A DNA stretch of 64,000 nucleotides from Sediminibacter sp. Hel_I_10 (GTDB lineage: Bacteria > Bacteroidota > Bacteroidia > Flavobacteriales > Flavobacteriaceae), in contig NZ_JHZX01000001.1 in the NCBI RefSeq assembly GCF_000688335.1, positions 992,001-1,056,000 of the forward strand. The letters run 5' to 3'. Shown piece by piece: positions 1-8,180 of this stretch. The first letter of the stretch is position 1. Each line of letters begins with the position of its first letter. Both the position numbers and the translations under genes were made by a program. The notes below the pieces were generated by a model. That model saw only the letters and a program-made list of their open reading frames with translations. It was not told the DNA's origin and did not search any database.

Positions 1-248
1 TGCTTTCTGGGCTTAGCGGAAATCAAATGGAAGTCATGGCAGGAAAATTGTATCGTGTAAAATTATCAAACACCATCTATTTTGCACCTATGGAAACCCT
101 ACTCACTAATTTGCACCAAATGAATGATGCCTTCGGGACCTCATTAGATGGGGTCTTGGGCTATGAATTTTTTAGACAACAACGAACCATCATTAACTAT
201 AAAAAAGAGCAACTGTATTTTATTGCTTTTCCTATAAACAAACATTGA
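1..248 (+). CDS. Aspartyl protease family protein, C-terminal end (partial)
   Basis: The reading frame is open from the first base of the window, so only the last roughly 80 residues are present. The segment ending DGVLGYEFFRQQRTIINY followed by a short beta strand resembles the C-terminal half of retropepsin-like bacterial aspartyl proteases, where a 'DGhlGhdfL' motif precedes a final strand. The catalytic Asp-Thr/Ser-Gly motif would lie upstream of the window and cannot be checked. Its stop codon overlaps the TTG start of the next gene by four bases, which suggests translational coupling. The family call is moderate because so little is visible. Confidence 0.6.
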   Translation, partial: LSGLSGNQMEVMAGKLYRVKLSNTIYFAPMETLLTNLHQMNDAFGTSLDGVLGYEFFRQQRTIINYKKEQLYFIAFPINKH

Positions 249-1216
249 ACTATTCATTAACATATCGCTTCTTTCTGGTTCTGGTCATAGCCATAAGCTC
301 AACCTTTGCCCAAAACCCAACTACAAAGGGGTATAGCATTGATGGTAATGACATTGTATTTACCTTTCATCGGGATGATTATCAGGTGTATTCTGATGAT
401 GCCCTTGGAGGCCGTATTCCATTTGATGAACTCGATGTCAATAACGTGGTCGTATCGGGAGAGTTCAACGATTGGTCTAAATACCGATGGAAAATGGAGA
501 AGATTGATAAGAATACGTATCAATTACGAAAACCCATTAGCAATTTTAATAATGCTTTTTCTTGGGAGTTCAAGTTTATTGTGAATAATCAATATTGGGC
601 AGAGCCTACCAACAATGATGTCAATATCGCTCAAGCTACCGAAGAAGGACGGCCGTTGCATGTCTTTAATCTCAACATGTTCACCAATGCCTACCCTAGT
701 CCAAAAGGTAATGTGCGTTTTAGATTGAGAGGTTATGAAGATGCAGAGAACGTCATCTTAGCCGGGTCTTTTAATAAATGGAACGAAGGACTTTTTAAAT
801 TATACAAAATTGAAAATGGTTGGGAATTGCTGTTGCAAATGACACCTGGCGATTATCAATATCGATTTATTGTTGATGGTCAATGGATGGAAGACCCCAG
901 CAATCCAGACAGAATCCCTAATGAGTTTGGAGAATACAACTCTCACATTAATATTGGAAAACACGTTACCTTTCTATTGAAAGGTCATCAAGATGCCAAA
1001 ACGGTGATTCTAGCTGGTTCTTTTAATGATTGGAATGAGAATGAGCTATCCATGCAAAAAACAGAGAGCGGCTATTGGTCTTACCGACTACCGCTTTCCG
1101 CAGGAAAACACCATTACAAGTTTATTGTGGATGGTGAGTGGCTTCTAGATCCTTCAAATCCTGTTAAGGAACGTGACGGCATGGGCCACGTCAACTCCGT
1201 ACATATGGTCAAATAA
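245..1216 (+). CDS. Secreted protein with three glycogen-binding (CBM48/AMPK-type) modules
   Basis: 323 residues. An N-terminal signal peptide (roughly residues 1-22, ending before QNP) is followed by three tandem early-set/CBM48-like modules at about 35-125, 155-235 and 240-320. Each has an (S/A)G(E/S)FN(D/K)W motif (71-77, 173-179, 257-263) and a later (K/R)FIV(D/N) strand, with DPSNP after it in modules 2 and 3. There is no glycoside hydrolase or kinase domain, so a carbohydrate-binding or scaffold role is inferred. TTG is taken as the start because no ATG lies near the signal peptide; it overlaps the stop of the preceding gene. The protein is probably periplasmic or surface-exposed. Confidence 0.8.
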   Translation: MNYSLTYRFFLVLVIAISSTFAQNPTTKGYSIDGNDIVFTFHRDDYQVYSDDALGGRIPFDELDVNNVVVSGEFNDWSKYRWKMEKIDKNTYQLRKPISNFNNAFSWEFKFIVNNQYWAEPTNNDVNIAQATEEGRPLHVFNLNMFTNAYPSPKGNVRFRLRGYEDAENVILAGSFNKWNEGLFKLYKIENGWELLLQMTPGDYQYRFIVDGQWMEDPSNPDRIPNEFGEYNSHINIGKHVTFLLKGHQDAKTVILAGSFNDWNENELSMQKTESGYWSYRLPLSAGKHHYKFIVDGEWLLDPSNPVKERDGMGHVNSVHMVK

Positions 1217-1240
1217 TTGGCCTCATCTAAACGGCTCTAC

Positions 1241-2041
1241 TTACTTTTGTTTTCTATATTCCATAAACTTCACAAACGGGTTTGTATCTCTATTCATAAA
1301 CCCATGAACCCCAGAACTCGTAATTAAAATAACGGCTAACGCCACTGCAGAATACACAATACTATCATGTATTTCAGAATTGGCATAAGCGATGGCAATC
1401 AAAGCCCAAGCCCCTACTAAAGCAAATTCCCGCATGTTTCTTTGCCATGTTACTGCAAGATTAATCACTGTAGCCACAACCATCATGATGATGGTCCATT
1501 TTACTTCGGAAATTCCAAAACCATCCCATCCCGTTTTTACTAAAAAAGACGACACGTTTGCGATAACAGCTACGGTAACCCAACCACTATAAAACACAAA
1601 AGGCCACCACAAAAATGAGATTACCGAAATTGGCGCATCCCAGAGTTCCATACTATTATCTATCACAATTTTAAGTAAAGATAACAACAGCAATACTATA
1701 AAAACGCAGGATAGACCGGTATAACCATATAGCCAGCAAAACACCCAGGCACTATTTGCCAAACATGAAATCACAAAAGACCAGCCAATTCTTAATACAA
1801 AATCATCGTTTCTCACTTTAACAAATAAGCTTCTCCCTTGATACACAATAAAGCCCAATAAGAGTAAATAAATAAAGCCCCAAATAGAGAAGGCATATCC
1901 CGCAGGTGTAAAAAGTGAATTTAAGCCATCAGAAACCTCACCAATGGTTGTGTTATTAAGCTTTCCTGTATTTGACAAGTAATTTATAATAATGGTAGAC
2001 ACTAAAGCAACGCCATTGGCGACTTGTAATATTTTTTTCAT
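1241..2041 (-). CDS. TspO/MBR-related tryptophan-rich membrane protein
   Basis: 266 residues with about seven hydrophobic segments. Residues 44-68 (FTPAGYAFSIWGFIYLLLLG and following) match the first conserved stretch of TspO-related 'tryptophan-rich sensory proteins' of Bacteroidota. Tryptophans are frequent in the membrane segments. The protein is longer than classical TspO (about 160 residues), as is usual for this flavobacterial branch. Ligand (porphyrin or other) and role are unknown. It stands alone and converges with the glycogen-binding-module gene, 24 bp away. Confidence 0.75.
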   Translation of the reverse strand: MKKILQVANGVALVSTIIINYLSNTGKLNNTTIGEVSDGLNSLFTPAGYAFSIWGFIYLLLLGFIVYQGRSLFVKVRNDDFVLRIGWSFVISCLANSAWVFCWLYGYTGLSCVFIVLLLLSLLKIVIDNSMELWDAPISVISFLWWPFVFYSGWVTVAVIANVSSFLVKTGWDGFGISEVKWTIIMMVVATVINLAVTWQRNMREFALVGAWALIAIAYANSEIHDSIVYSAVALAVILITSSGVHGFMNRDTNPFVKFMEYRKQK

Positions 2042-2226
2042 TTTTTCTATAATTATCGGTTATGGAAGATAAAGAATTTGAACCCAAAGACGATTCTTAT
2101 TCAATGAAAGTTAAACTTTATTACCTTTGAAATTAACGGCTGAATAGAACAACCCCATATAACTATGGCTAGTTCTTCTCTTGCCAGTAAGCACTTTAGT
2201 GACTCCTATATTATAATAAATAGCTC

Positions 2227-2955
2227 TTATAAATAGTCTTGATATTGCATGACCCTAAAATCAAAGGTGTTGAAATCTGGATTATTAGCTTTTAGTTGTT
2301 GATATAAGGGCGACCGACTGATAGAGATATTTGCTGCTCCTGAGCTTGAAGTGAGAGAGACTGTTTTGATTGTTCTCGATTGCAATATTGATTTGTTTGA
2401 CGCAATGTCTATTTCAAATTCGTGAATTTTTGGAGCTTCTTTCGATACTAATTTTAATTTTAAACCATGTTCGCGAAGCTGTTTTCTAAAGAAGTATTCG
2501 GGGCCGTTTTTACTATTTCCACCAATAAATACGAGCATTTCTATGTTGGGATAATGTTTTAAGATCCCGATAAGGTCACGAAGTTTCACTTCTTTCATCC
2601 CAAGGTCTGAGGCATCTATCTTATCTCGTTTAGCACTCTCTACAATATCGCACACACCAATGCAATGCTCCGTCAAAAAAGATTTACGTTGATTTACGGC
2701 TGCTTCAGAATTATCATATCTCAAATTTAAGTTATAAATGGCATCAATAAATTTCCAAAGTGAATTGTGATAACTTCCGTAGCAAAAATCAACATCTTTT
2801 TCTAATAGCTCTCCAGTAGTAAATCGAGGTGGCGGTAAGGTACCAACAATCAACTTTGTGCTGTTATCTTTAATAAATGGCGGATAAGGATGTTTGTGAA
2901 AGAACATATCATTAGGTTGATAGTTATTGCCTATTTTCGTAACTTCAATTTTCAC
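2227..2955 (-). CDS. Uracil-DNA glycosylase superfamily protein
   Basis: 242 residues. LIVGTLPPPRF (35-45) resembles the 'GxxPG/GSFPP' substrate-pocket motif of Mug and DNA-deoxyinosine-glycosylase branches of the uracil-DNA glycosylase superfamily. FCYGSYHNSLW (57-67) matches the 'YGxxxNxFW' motif, and SLTSSSGAAN near residue 205 sits where these enzymes have the 'LPSPS' DNA-intercalation loop. The likely role is base-excision of a damaged or mismatched base, but substrate cannot be assigned and a non-catalytic relative is possible. The gene is divergent from the bTHX gene; their start codons are only 17 bp apart. Confidence 0.65.
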   Translation of the reverse strand: MKIEVTKIGNNYQPNDMFFHKHPYPPFIKDNSTKLIVGTLPPPRFTTGELLEKDVDFCYGSYHNSLWKFIDAIYNLNLRYDNSEAAVNQRKSFLTEHCIGVCDIVESAKRDKIDASDLGMKEVKLRDLIGILKHYPNIEMLVFIGGNSKNGPEYFFRKQLREHGLKLKLVSKEAPKIHEFEIDIASNKSILQSRTIKTVSLTSSSGAANISISRSPLYQQLKANNPDFNTFDFRVMQYQDYL

Positions 2956-2972
2956 TATAAAATATCATACAC

Positions 2973-3098
2973 TTGGGAAAAGGCGATAAAAAATCGAAAC
3001 GAGGAAAAATCAACAGAGGCAGCTTTGGCGTAAGACGTCCGCGTATCAAAAAACGACCTAAAACTGAAGATAAAATCAATCCGAATAAAAAGGCCTAG
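2973..3098 (+). CDS. 30S ribosomal protein bTHX (S31-type), 41 residues
   Basis: A TTG start at 2973 opens a 41-codon frame ending in TAG at 3096-3098. The product begins MGKGDKKSKRGKINRGSFGV and continues RRPRIKKRPK, which is characteristic of the Thx family of small basic 30S proteins found in Thermus and Bacteroidota. No ATG lies in frame between the upstream stop (2958-2960) and this point, and TTG gives exactly the canonical N-terminus. It is easily missed because of its length. It lies between the divergent glycosylase gene and the convergent yaaA gene, whose stop is 3 bp away. Confidence 0.9.
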   Translation: MGKGDKKSKRGKINRGSFGVRRPRIKKRPKTEDKINPNKKA

Positions 3099-3101
3099 CC
3101 G

Positions 3102-3860
3102 TTATCTCGTAAAGACCAATTCGTTTTCTGACGATAATTTTTCGGTAAAACGGTAGTTGTCCAAATCAAATCCTTTGAGATCTTCTGCTGTTTTAGCATC
3201 TGTATTTACGATGTATCGAGACATAAGCCCTCTTGCTAATTTTGAATAGATGGCGATAGTTTTATAATCACCATTTTTTAATTCCTGAAACTTAATGTCC
3301 AGGACAGGTACTTTCAAGGTTTTAGTATCTACTGCTTTAAAATATTCATTACTCGCCAGGTTCACAAACAGCTCATCGGTAAATAACTCCTTATTTAAGG
3401 CCTCGGTAATGCTTTGGCTCCAAAATTCATATAAGTTTTTATGTTTTCCCACGGGAAATTTAGTGCCCATTTCCAGACGGTAAGGCTGAATCAAATCCAA
3501 AGGTTTTAATACACCATAAAGACCAGACAATATCCTCACCGTATCCTGTAGTTTATTGATCTTCTCATTCTCAATCGTATAAGCATCTAAACCACGGTAA
3601 ACATCCCCACTAAAAGCATAAATTGCTGGCCTAGCGTTGTTAGTATCAAATGGCACTTTAAATTCTTGATTGCGCTCATAATTAAGATCTGCCAAATTAT
3701 CGGAAATACTCATAAGCTTTGACAGCTGTTTTCGAGATTTCTCTTTAAGCAAACTATTGATCTTTTCAGCTTCATTTAAAAATTGAGGCTCGGTGTGTTT
3801 TGAAGTTGGTAACTTACTATCGTAATCTAAGGATTTTGCAGGGGATAATACTAGTTTCAT
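3102..3860 (-). CDS. yaaA: Peroxide stress protein YaaA (UPF0246/DUF328)
   Basis: 252 residues, the normal family length. The N-terminus MKLVLSPAKSLDY, the FSGDVYRGLDA segment around residue 85 and RILSGLYGVLKPLDLI around residue 110 are hallmarks of YaaA. In E. coli YaaA limits intracellular free iron and DNA damage during peroxide stress; the activity here is inferred from family. The gene is monocistronic by position, downstream of a 297-bp gap that holds a possible structured RNA. Confidence 0.92.
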   Translation of the reverse strand: MKLVLSPAKSLDYDSKLPTSKHTEPQFLNEAEKINSLLKEKSRKQLSKLMSISDNLADLNYERNQEFKVPFDTNNARPAIYAFSGDVYRGLDAYTIENEKINKLQDTVRILSGLYGVLKPLDLIQPYRLEMGTKFPVGKHKNLYEFWSQSITEALNKELFTDELFVNLASNEYFKAVDTKTLKVPVLDIKFQELKNGDYKTIAIYSKLARGLMSRYIVNTDAKTAEDLKGFDLDNYRFTEKLSSENELVFTR

Positions 3861-4025
3861 ATGTTGGTCCTGTAACTCAGGAATGGATTTTAATTAATAT
3901 ACTATTTCTAATTTTTATAAAAATACCATCCAAATCGCGTTCTTCCAACCAATTTGTTTTCTTATTACCAATCCTAAGATAGATTTTGATAATTGTAAAA
4001 ATAATCACTCTAATTATCGATCTCT

Positions 4026-4141
4026 GCGTTAAGGATAGAAGCGGCATCCTTTTTTCTAGAACAAAGTCAATGCAATACTCTCATTATAACATTGAAAAAA
4101 GATACAGCGGACAGCCTGACCACGCCAAAGCGTGGTAACGC
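4026..4141 (+). ncRNA. Candidate structured RNA between rluD and yaaA (strand uncertain)
   Basis: The 297-bp gap between two minus-strand genes contains three compatible helices: AAGGAT/ATCCTT (4031-4036 with 4046-4051, followed by a T-run), ACCACGC/GCGTGGT closed by a CAAA tetraloop (4119-4125 with 4130-4136), and an outer closing pair GCGTT/AACGC (4026-4030 with 4137-4141). No plausible protein frame covers it. The layout looks like a small multibranch RNA. The symmetry is equal on both strands, so orientation is a guess. I have an impression of similar sequences in other flavobacterial genomes (possibly the Flavo-1 motif) but cannot verify it. Confidence 0.4.
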
Positions 4142-4157
4142 CCAAGACAGTAAATAT

Positions 4158-5195
4158 TTACTCCTCAATATGTGTGGCGTAATTACGCCATTTGTCTATA
4201 CACTGCTGCATGTCTTCTGGCACAGGAGAATCAAAGCTGAGGTGCTCTCCAGTAACTGGATGCACAAAGCCTAAAGTTTTGGCGTGAAGTGCCTGTCTCG
4301 GTAATACCTTAAAGCAATTATCTACAAATTGTTTGTACTTGCTAAATGTGGTTCCTTTTAAAATACGTTCTCCACCATAACGTTCATCATTAAATAAGGT
4401 ATGGCCAATATGCTTCATGTGTACACGAATTTGATGGGTACGCCCTGTCTCCAACTTACAAGACACTAGGGTTACATATCCTAAACGTTCTATAACTTTA
4501 TAATGTGTTACTGCAGGCTTGCCTTTATCGGCATCGTCGCCCTCAAAAACGGTATTTTGCAGACGATTTTTAGGATGGCGACCTATATTGCCCTCAACCG
4601 TTCCCTCATCTTCAACCATATTGCCCCAAACAATTGCGACGTACTCGCGCTCACTGGTTTTATTAAAAAACTGCTTAGAGAGATGGGTCATGGCCTGCTC
4701 GGTTTTGGCAATAACCAATAAACCACTCGTGTCTTTATCAATACGATGCACCAAACCTGGGCGATCACTCGAGTTATTGGGTAAATTGTCAAAATGAAAC
4801 ACCAAAGCATTGATCAGTGTACCAGAGTAATTACCATGGCCAGGATGTACCACCATCCCAGGTTGTTTATTAACCACTAAAAGCACATCATCTTCGTAGA
4901 CGATATCTAACGGGATGTCTTCTGGAGTTAAAAGAAATTCATAAGGCGGATGCTCTAAAAGCACGCGTATTTGATCTAAAGGTTTAACCTTATAGTTTGA
5001 TTTTACGGGTGTATCATTTACATAAATACTCCCATCTTTTGCTGCGGCTTGTATCTTATTACGTGTGGCATTTTCAATGCGGTTCATCAAATATTTATCG
5101 ATACGTAAAGGATTTTGCCCCTTATCTACCGAAAAAGCGTGATGTTCGAACAACTCATCGTCTTGCTCGTCTGTGGAAGTATCTACAGTAGTCAT
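4158..5195 (-). CDS. rluD: RluA/RluD-family 23S rRNA pseudouridine synthase
   Basis: 345 residues. An N-terminal S4 RNA-binding domain spans about 28-75 (RIDKYLMNRI). The catalytic pseudouridine synthase domain follows, with HRIDKDTSGLL at 150-160; Asp153 is the predicted nucleophile. GRTHQIRVHMKHIGH is the second conserved motif. RluD modifies uridines of 23S rRNA helix 69; the exact target site here is inferred from family resemblance. The start lies 14 bp downstream of the PASTA gene's stop on the same strand, so the two probably form an operon, an arrangement I expect in flavobacteria. Confidence 0.9.
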   Translation of the reverse strand: MTTVDTSTDEQDDELFEHHAFSVDKGQNPLRIDKYLMNRIENATRNKIQAAAKDGSIYVNDTPVKSNYKVKPLDQIRVLLEHPPYEFLLTPEDIPLDIVYEDDVLLVVNKQPGMVVHPGHGNYSGTLINALVFHFDNLPNNSSDRPGLVHRIDKDTSGLLVIAKTEQAMTHLSKQFFNKTSEREYVAIVWGNMVEDEGTVEGNIGRHPKNRLQNTVFEGDDADKGKPAVTHYKVIERLGYVTLVSCKLETGRTHQIRVHMKHIGHTLFNDERYGGERILKGTTFSKYKQFVDNCFKVLPRQALHAKTLGFVHPVTGEHLSFDSPVPEDMQQCIDKWRNYATHIEE

Positions 5196-5209
5196 ATGTA
5201 TGTTTTAGT

Positions 5210-5761
5210 TTAGCGGTTACCGTTGCCTAAAACGATATCTATTTTTGAAGTCAGAGGTAGTAAATCGCCTTCCTCTATGGTCTTGCCTTTATGCTTAATG
5301 GCAATCACCTCATCTTTACCAATATCATCTAAATAGGTGATTTTACCAATTTCAAAACCTAAGGTTTCTAAGGTAGGTTTGGCTTGACGAAAGGTGCGAC
5401 GCACTACTTTAGGGATTTCTACCTTACGGTATCCCGAAGGATTTAATGTCAAATATATTTTTCGATTTTCCTTTACTTGTGTTCCAGCTTCAGGATATTG
5501 CTCTATCACTGAGAACTTAGGATATTCTGGATTGAAATTTGCGGAATCTTGAATTTCCATGGCCAAATCATTATCATTCAGCTCAATCTCAACAGTACCC
5601 AAACTTTTACCCGTTAAATCGGGTACGGTTATAAATTCACCATGATTTGTAGTACTGCTCAACCATTGCATGGTTAAAAAGATAATGACCACTAGAGCAA
5701 CAATGGCCAAGGCCAATTGCTTTAAAAAAACCTTACTTTTAAGAAACGAAATAAAACTCAT
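5210..5761 (-). CDS. PASTA-domain membrane protein
   Basis: 183 residues. One transmembrane helix (about 12-30) is followed by PASTA-type repeats at about 40-110 and 112-180, with the motifs VPDLTGKSLGTVE, VIEQYPEAGTQV and IPKVVRRTFRQAK. PASTA domains bind peptidoglycan fragments, usually on penicillin-binding proteins or Ser/Thr kinases; here there is no kinase or transpeptidase domain. The protein is probably anchored in the inner membrane with the PASTA part in the periplasm. It is first in the operon with rluD and divergent from ddl (144 bp apart), which makes a cell-wall role plausible. Confidence 0.85.
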   Translation of the reverse strand: MSFISFLKSKVFLKQLALAIVALVVIIFLTMQWLSSTTNHGEFITVPDLTGKSLGTVEIELNDNDLAMEIQDSANFNPEYPKFSVIEQYPEAGTQVKENRKIYLTLNPSGYRKVEIPKVVRRTFRQAKPTLETLGFEIGKITYLDDIGKDEVIAIKHKGKTIEEGDLLPLTSKIDIVLGNGNR

Positions 5762-5905
5762 GCTCAGTATTCATTAAGCCACAAAGATATAAAAACCAAC
5801 GGGTTTTTGTTGGGCGTTTATTTGGTATTTTAGCATAACTAAATTCTTTAGGTTTTAGTATTTTGCACTCTCAAATTTGAAATTCCTCCATTAAGGGAAA
5901 CAACT

Positions 5906-6883
5906 ATGAAAAAAAACATTGCCATCATTATGGGCGGATTCTCAAGCGAATTTGAGATTTCCTTAAAGAGCGGCCAAGTGGTCTTTGACACTTTAGACCG
6001 CGAAGCATACAATGTGTACCGCATTCATATCTTAAAGCATAAATGGGTTTTTGTTAATGAAACCAATGAAGAGTTCCCCATCGATAAAAATGATTTTTCG
6101 GTAAAGGTCAATGAGACCAAAATCTTATTTGATTGCGTTTTTAATGCCATTCACGGCTCCCCAGGAGAAGATGGTTTTATGCAAGGCTATTTAGAGCTAT
6201 TGAAAATACCCCATACCAGCTGCAACATGTATCAAGCGGCTTTAACGTTTAATAAACGCGACTGTTTGAGTGTTTTAAAGCCTTATGGCATTAAAACTGC
6301 AGCATCTTATTTTGTGAATTTAGGAGATGCCATTGATGAGACTGCTATTGTTGAAAAAGTAGGATTGCCTTGTTTTGTAAAAGCCAATAAAGCAGGCAGT
6401 AGCTACGGAATTTCTAAGGTCTACAAAAAAGAAGATTTACAACAGGCTCTGGAGGTTGCTTTTGCCGAAGATGACGAAGTCATTATAGAATCTTATTTAG
6501 ATGGCACAGAAGTTTCGGTTGGCGTGATTTCTTACAAAGGAGAAGTGACCGTTTTGCCTATAACTGAAATTGTATCAGACAATGATTTTTTTGACTACAA
6601 GGCAAAATACCTTGGGCAATCTCAAGAAATTACCCCTGCAAGAATTTCACCAGAACTTTCTGAGAAAGTAACGAGTACCGCAAAAAGGATCTACGAAATT
6701 TTAAAATTGAAAGGTTTTAGCCGAAGTGAGTTTATTTTTAAGGACGGAGAACCGCATTTGTTAGAAGTAAATACCGTTCCAGGATTAACCGCAGCCAGCA
6801 TTTTACCGCAACAAGCAAAAGAAGCTGGCATTAGCATGAAAGATTTGTTTGGCAATGCTATTGAATCTGCCCTTAAGGGATAA
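5906..6883 (+). CDS. ddl: D-alanine--D-alanine ligase
   Basis: 325 residues. The N-terminal IAIIMGGFSSEFEISLKSG is the Ddl nucleotide/substrate loop, NAIHGSPGEDGFMQGYLELL carries the HGxxGEDG motif, and the ATP-grasp domain ends with LLEVNTVPGLTAASILPQQA. It ligates two D-alanines with ATP for peptidoglycan precursor synthesis in the cytoplasm. The ATG follows an A/G-rich stretch. It stands upstream of coaD on the same strand with a 130-bp gap and is divergent from the PASTA/rluD pair. Confidence 0.95.
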   Translation: MKKNIAIIMGGFSSEFEISLKSGQVVFDTLDREAYNVYRIHILKHKWVFVNETNEEFPIDKNDFSVKVNETKILFDCVFNAIHGSPGEDGFMQGYLELLKIPHTSCNMYQAALTFNKRDCLSVLKPYGIKTAASYFVNLGDAIDETAIVEKVGLPCFVKANKAGSSYGISKVYKKEDLQQALEVAFAEDDEVIIESYLDGTEVSVGVISYKGEVTVLPITEIVSDNDFFDYKAKYLGQSQEITPARISPELSEKVTSTAKRIYEILKLKGFSRSEFIFKDGEPHLLEVNTVPGLTAASILPQQAKEAGISMKDLFGNAIESALKG

Positions 6884-7013
6884 GGCAGGAATGTGTCTCA
6901 GATTTTTTTTTAAACTGAGATACTATTGTAACTTTAAAGTCACTTTTATTTCTTGAACCATCAATAAAATGCCTATTACTCCTTTTTGAGCATAGGACAT
7001 AGGAAAAATACAT

Positions 7014-7469
7014 ATGAAACGAGCACTATTTCCAGGATCCTTTGACCCCATCACCAACGGGCATTACGACATCATTAAAAGAGGTGTTAAATTATTTGAT
7101 GAAGTCATTATTGCCATTGGTGTTAATGCCGATAAAAAATATATGTTCTCTTTAGAAGAGCGCCAGCATTTTATTGAAGAGGCTTTTAAAGGGCACAAAC
7201 AAATCAAAGTGATGACCTACGAAGGGCTCACAACCGACTTTTGTAAAGAAGTAAAAGCTCAATTTATTTTAAGAGGTTTGAGAAATCCTGCCGACTTTGA
7301 ATTTGAAAAGGCCATTGCGCATACCAATAGAAAATTGTCTAAAATTGAGACCGTCTTTCTACTGACCGCAGCACGCACCTCATTTATATCGTCTTCAATT
7401 GTTAGGGACGTCATTCGTAACCATGGGGATTATGCACAATTAGTACCCAAAAGCGTACGCGTTAAATAA
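7014..7469 (+). CDS. coaD: Phosphopantetheine adenylyltransferase
   Basis: 151 residues, the usual CoaD length. GSFDPITNGHYDII (8-21) holds the nucleotidyl-transferase T/HxGH motif (His17), and the C-terminal SFISSSIVRDVI is the conserved ISSSxVR element. The enzyme converts 4'-phosphopantetheine and ATP to dephospho-CoA in coenzyme A synthesis. Its 3' end overlaps the convergent response-regulator gene by 8 bp. Confidence 0.97.
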   Translation: MKRALFPGSFDPITNGHYDIIKRGVKLFDEVIIAIGVNADKKYMFSLEERQHFIEEAFKGHKQIKVMTYEGLTTDFCKEVKAQFILRGLRNPADFEFEKAIAHTNRKLSKIETVFLLTAARTSFISSSIVRDVIRNHGDYAQLVPKSVRVK

Positions 7470-8112
7470 GATTGTTCTTTTTAGCCTTGTGCACCGCCTC
7501 TAGTTTATTGTGTACCTGCAGTTTTCTGTAAATATTTTCAATGTGCTTTCTTACGGTGCCTTTCGAAATGATCAAATTATCTGAGATCTGAATATAGTTC
7601 AGCCCCTTACTCAACTGCTCTAAGACTTCTGTTTCTCTATTGGATAATTTGATATCTTCTTTATCCGTCTCATTTTCAATACACAATGGATTACGGAGTA
7701 ATTTTAAGGTTTTCATGGCAATGGAAGGGTTCATTGCCGCACCGCCATCTAAGGTTTCTAAAATACCGTCATGAAGATCTTTTGCATTGATTTCTTTTAA
7801 CAAGTACCCATCGGCCCCAGCTTTTATGGCATTAAATATATGTTCATCATTGTCAAAAACCGTGAGCATGATAATTTTAATATGAGGGTATTTTTGTTTG
7901 ACAATCGCTGTAGTCTCAATGCCATTAAGAACAGGCATTTCAATATCCATTAAAATAAGATCCAAATGATGGTTATCGTCCAAAGCAGTGAGTAAGTCAG
8001 ACCCATTGGTCGCAGTGATTTTTACACTAAATGCTTCAAAAAAAGATAATTTTTCTTTTACAGTGTGAATCAAAAACGAATTATCATCCACTATGGCAAT
8101 TTTGACATTCAT
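7462..8112 (-). CDS. NarL/FixJ-type response regulator
   Basis: 216 residues from the preferred ATG at 8112; an earlier ATG at 8121 would leave almost no leader behind the proposed promoter. The receiver domain (about 1-120) has the acidic pair in IVDDN, the phosphoacceptor Asp in LILMDIEMP (Asp56) and LLKE near 106. A LuxR-type helix-turn-helix follows (about 150-210; LSNRETEVLEQLSKGLNY). The partner is very likely the histidine kinase directly upstream. A palindrome ATACG-N8-CGTAT precedes the gene and recurs before the nearby lipoprotein operon, suggesting autoregulation. Confidence 0.93.
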   Translation of the reverse strand: MNVKIAIVDDNSFLIHTVKEKLSFFEAFSVKITATNGSDLLTALDDNHHLDLILMDIEMPVLNGIETTAIVKQKYPHIKIIMLTVFDNDEHIFNAIKAGADGYLLKEINAKDLHDGILETLDGGAAMNPSIAMKTLKLLRNPLCIENETDKEDIKLSNRETEVLEQLSKGLNYIQISDNLIISKGTVRKHIENIYRKLQVHNKLEAVHKAKKNNLI

Positions 8113-8132
8113 AAACCTCATTTTAACAACTA

Positions 8133-8180
8133 AAAAGATACGTCAAAAAACGATGATCAACCATACGCTATTTGTCGTAT
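8133..8180 (-). promoter_or_regulatory. Candidate response-regulator operator plus -7 element
   Basis: ATACG-N8-CGTAT occupies 8163-8180, directly after the kinase stop codon. On the minus strand TATCTTTT (8133-8140; 7 of 8 to TAnnTTTG) is centred 35 bp downstream. The same pair with the same spacing occurs before the lipoprotein gene. No TTG -33 box is evident, which fits an activator-dependent promoter. Transcription would start about 8127. Confidence 0.5.

Noticed and set aside
2062-2130. 22-codon frame starting MEDKEFEPKD
   Set aside because: Could be a gene remnant or a tiny peptide, but nothing in sequence or context supports either.
4092-4274. 60-codon plus-strand frame overlapping the rluD 3' end
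   Set aside because: It runs through the predicted RNA helices and into rluD antisense, with no recognisable domain.
6898-6927. TCTCAG...CTGAGA inverted repeat after ddl
   Set aside because: The T-run lies inside the loop, not after the stem, so it does not fit a terminator; the 6-bp stem is too weak to call otherwise.
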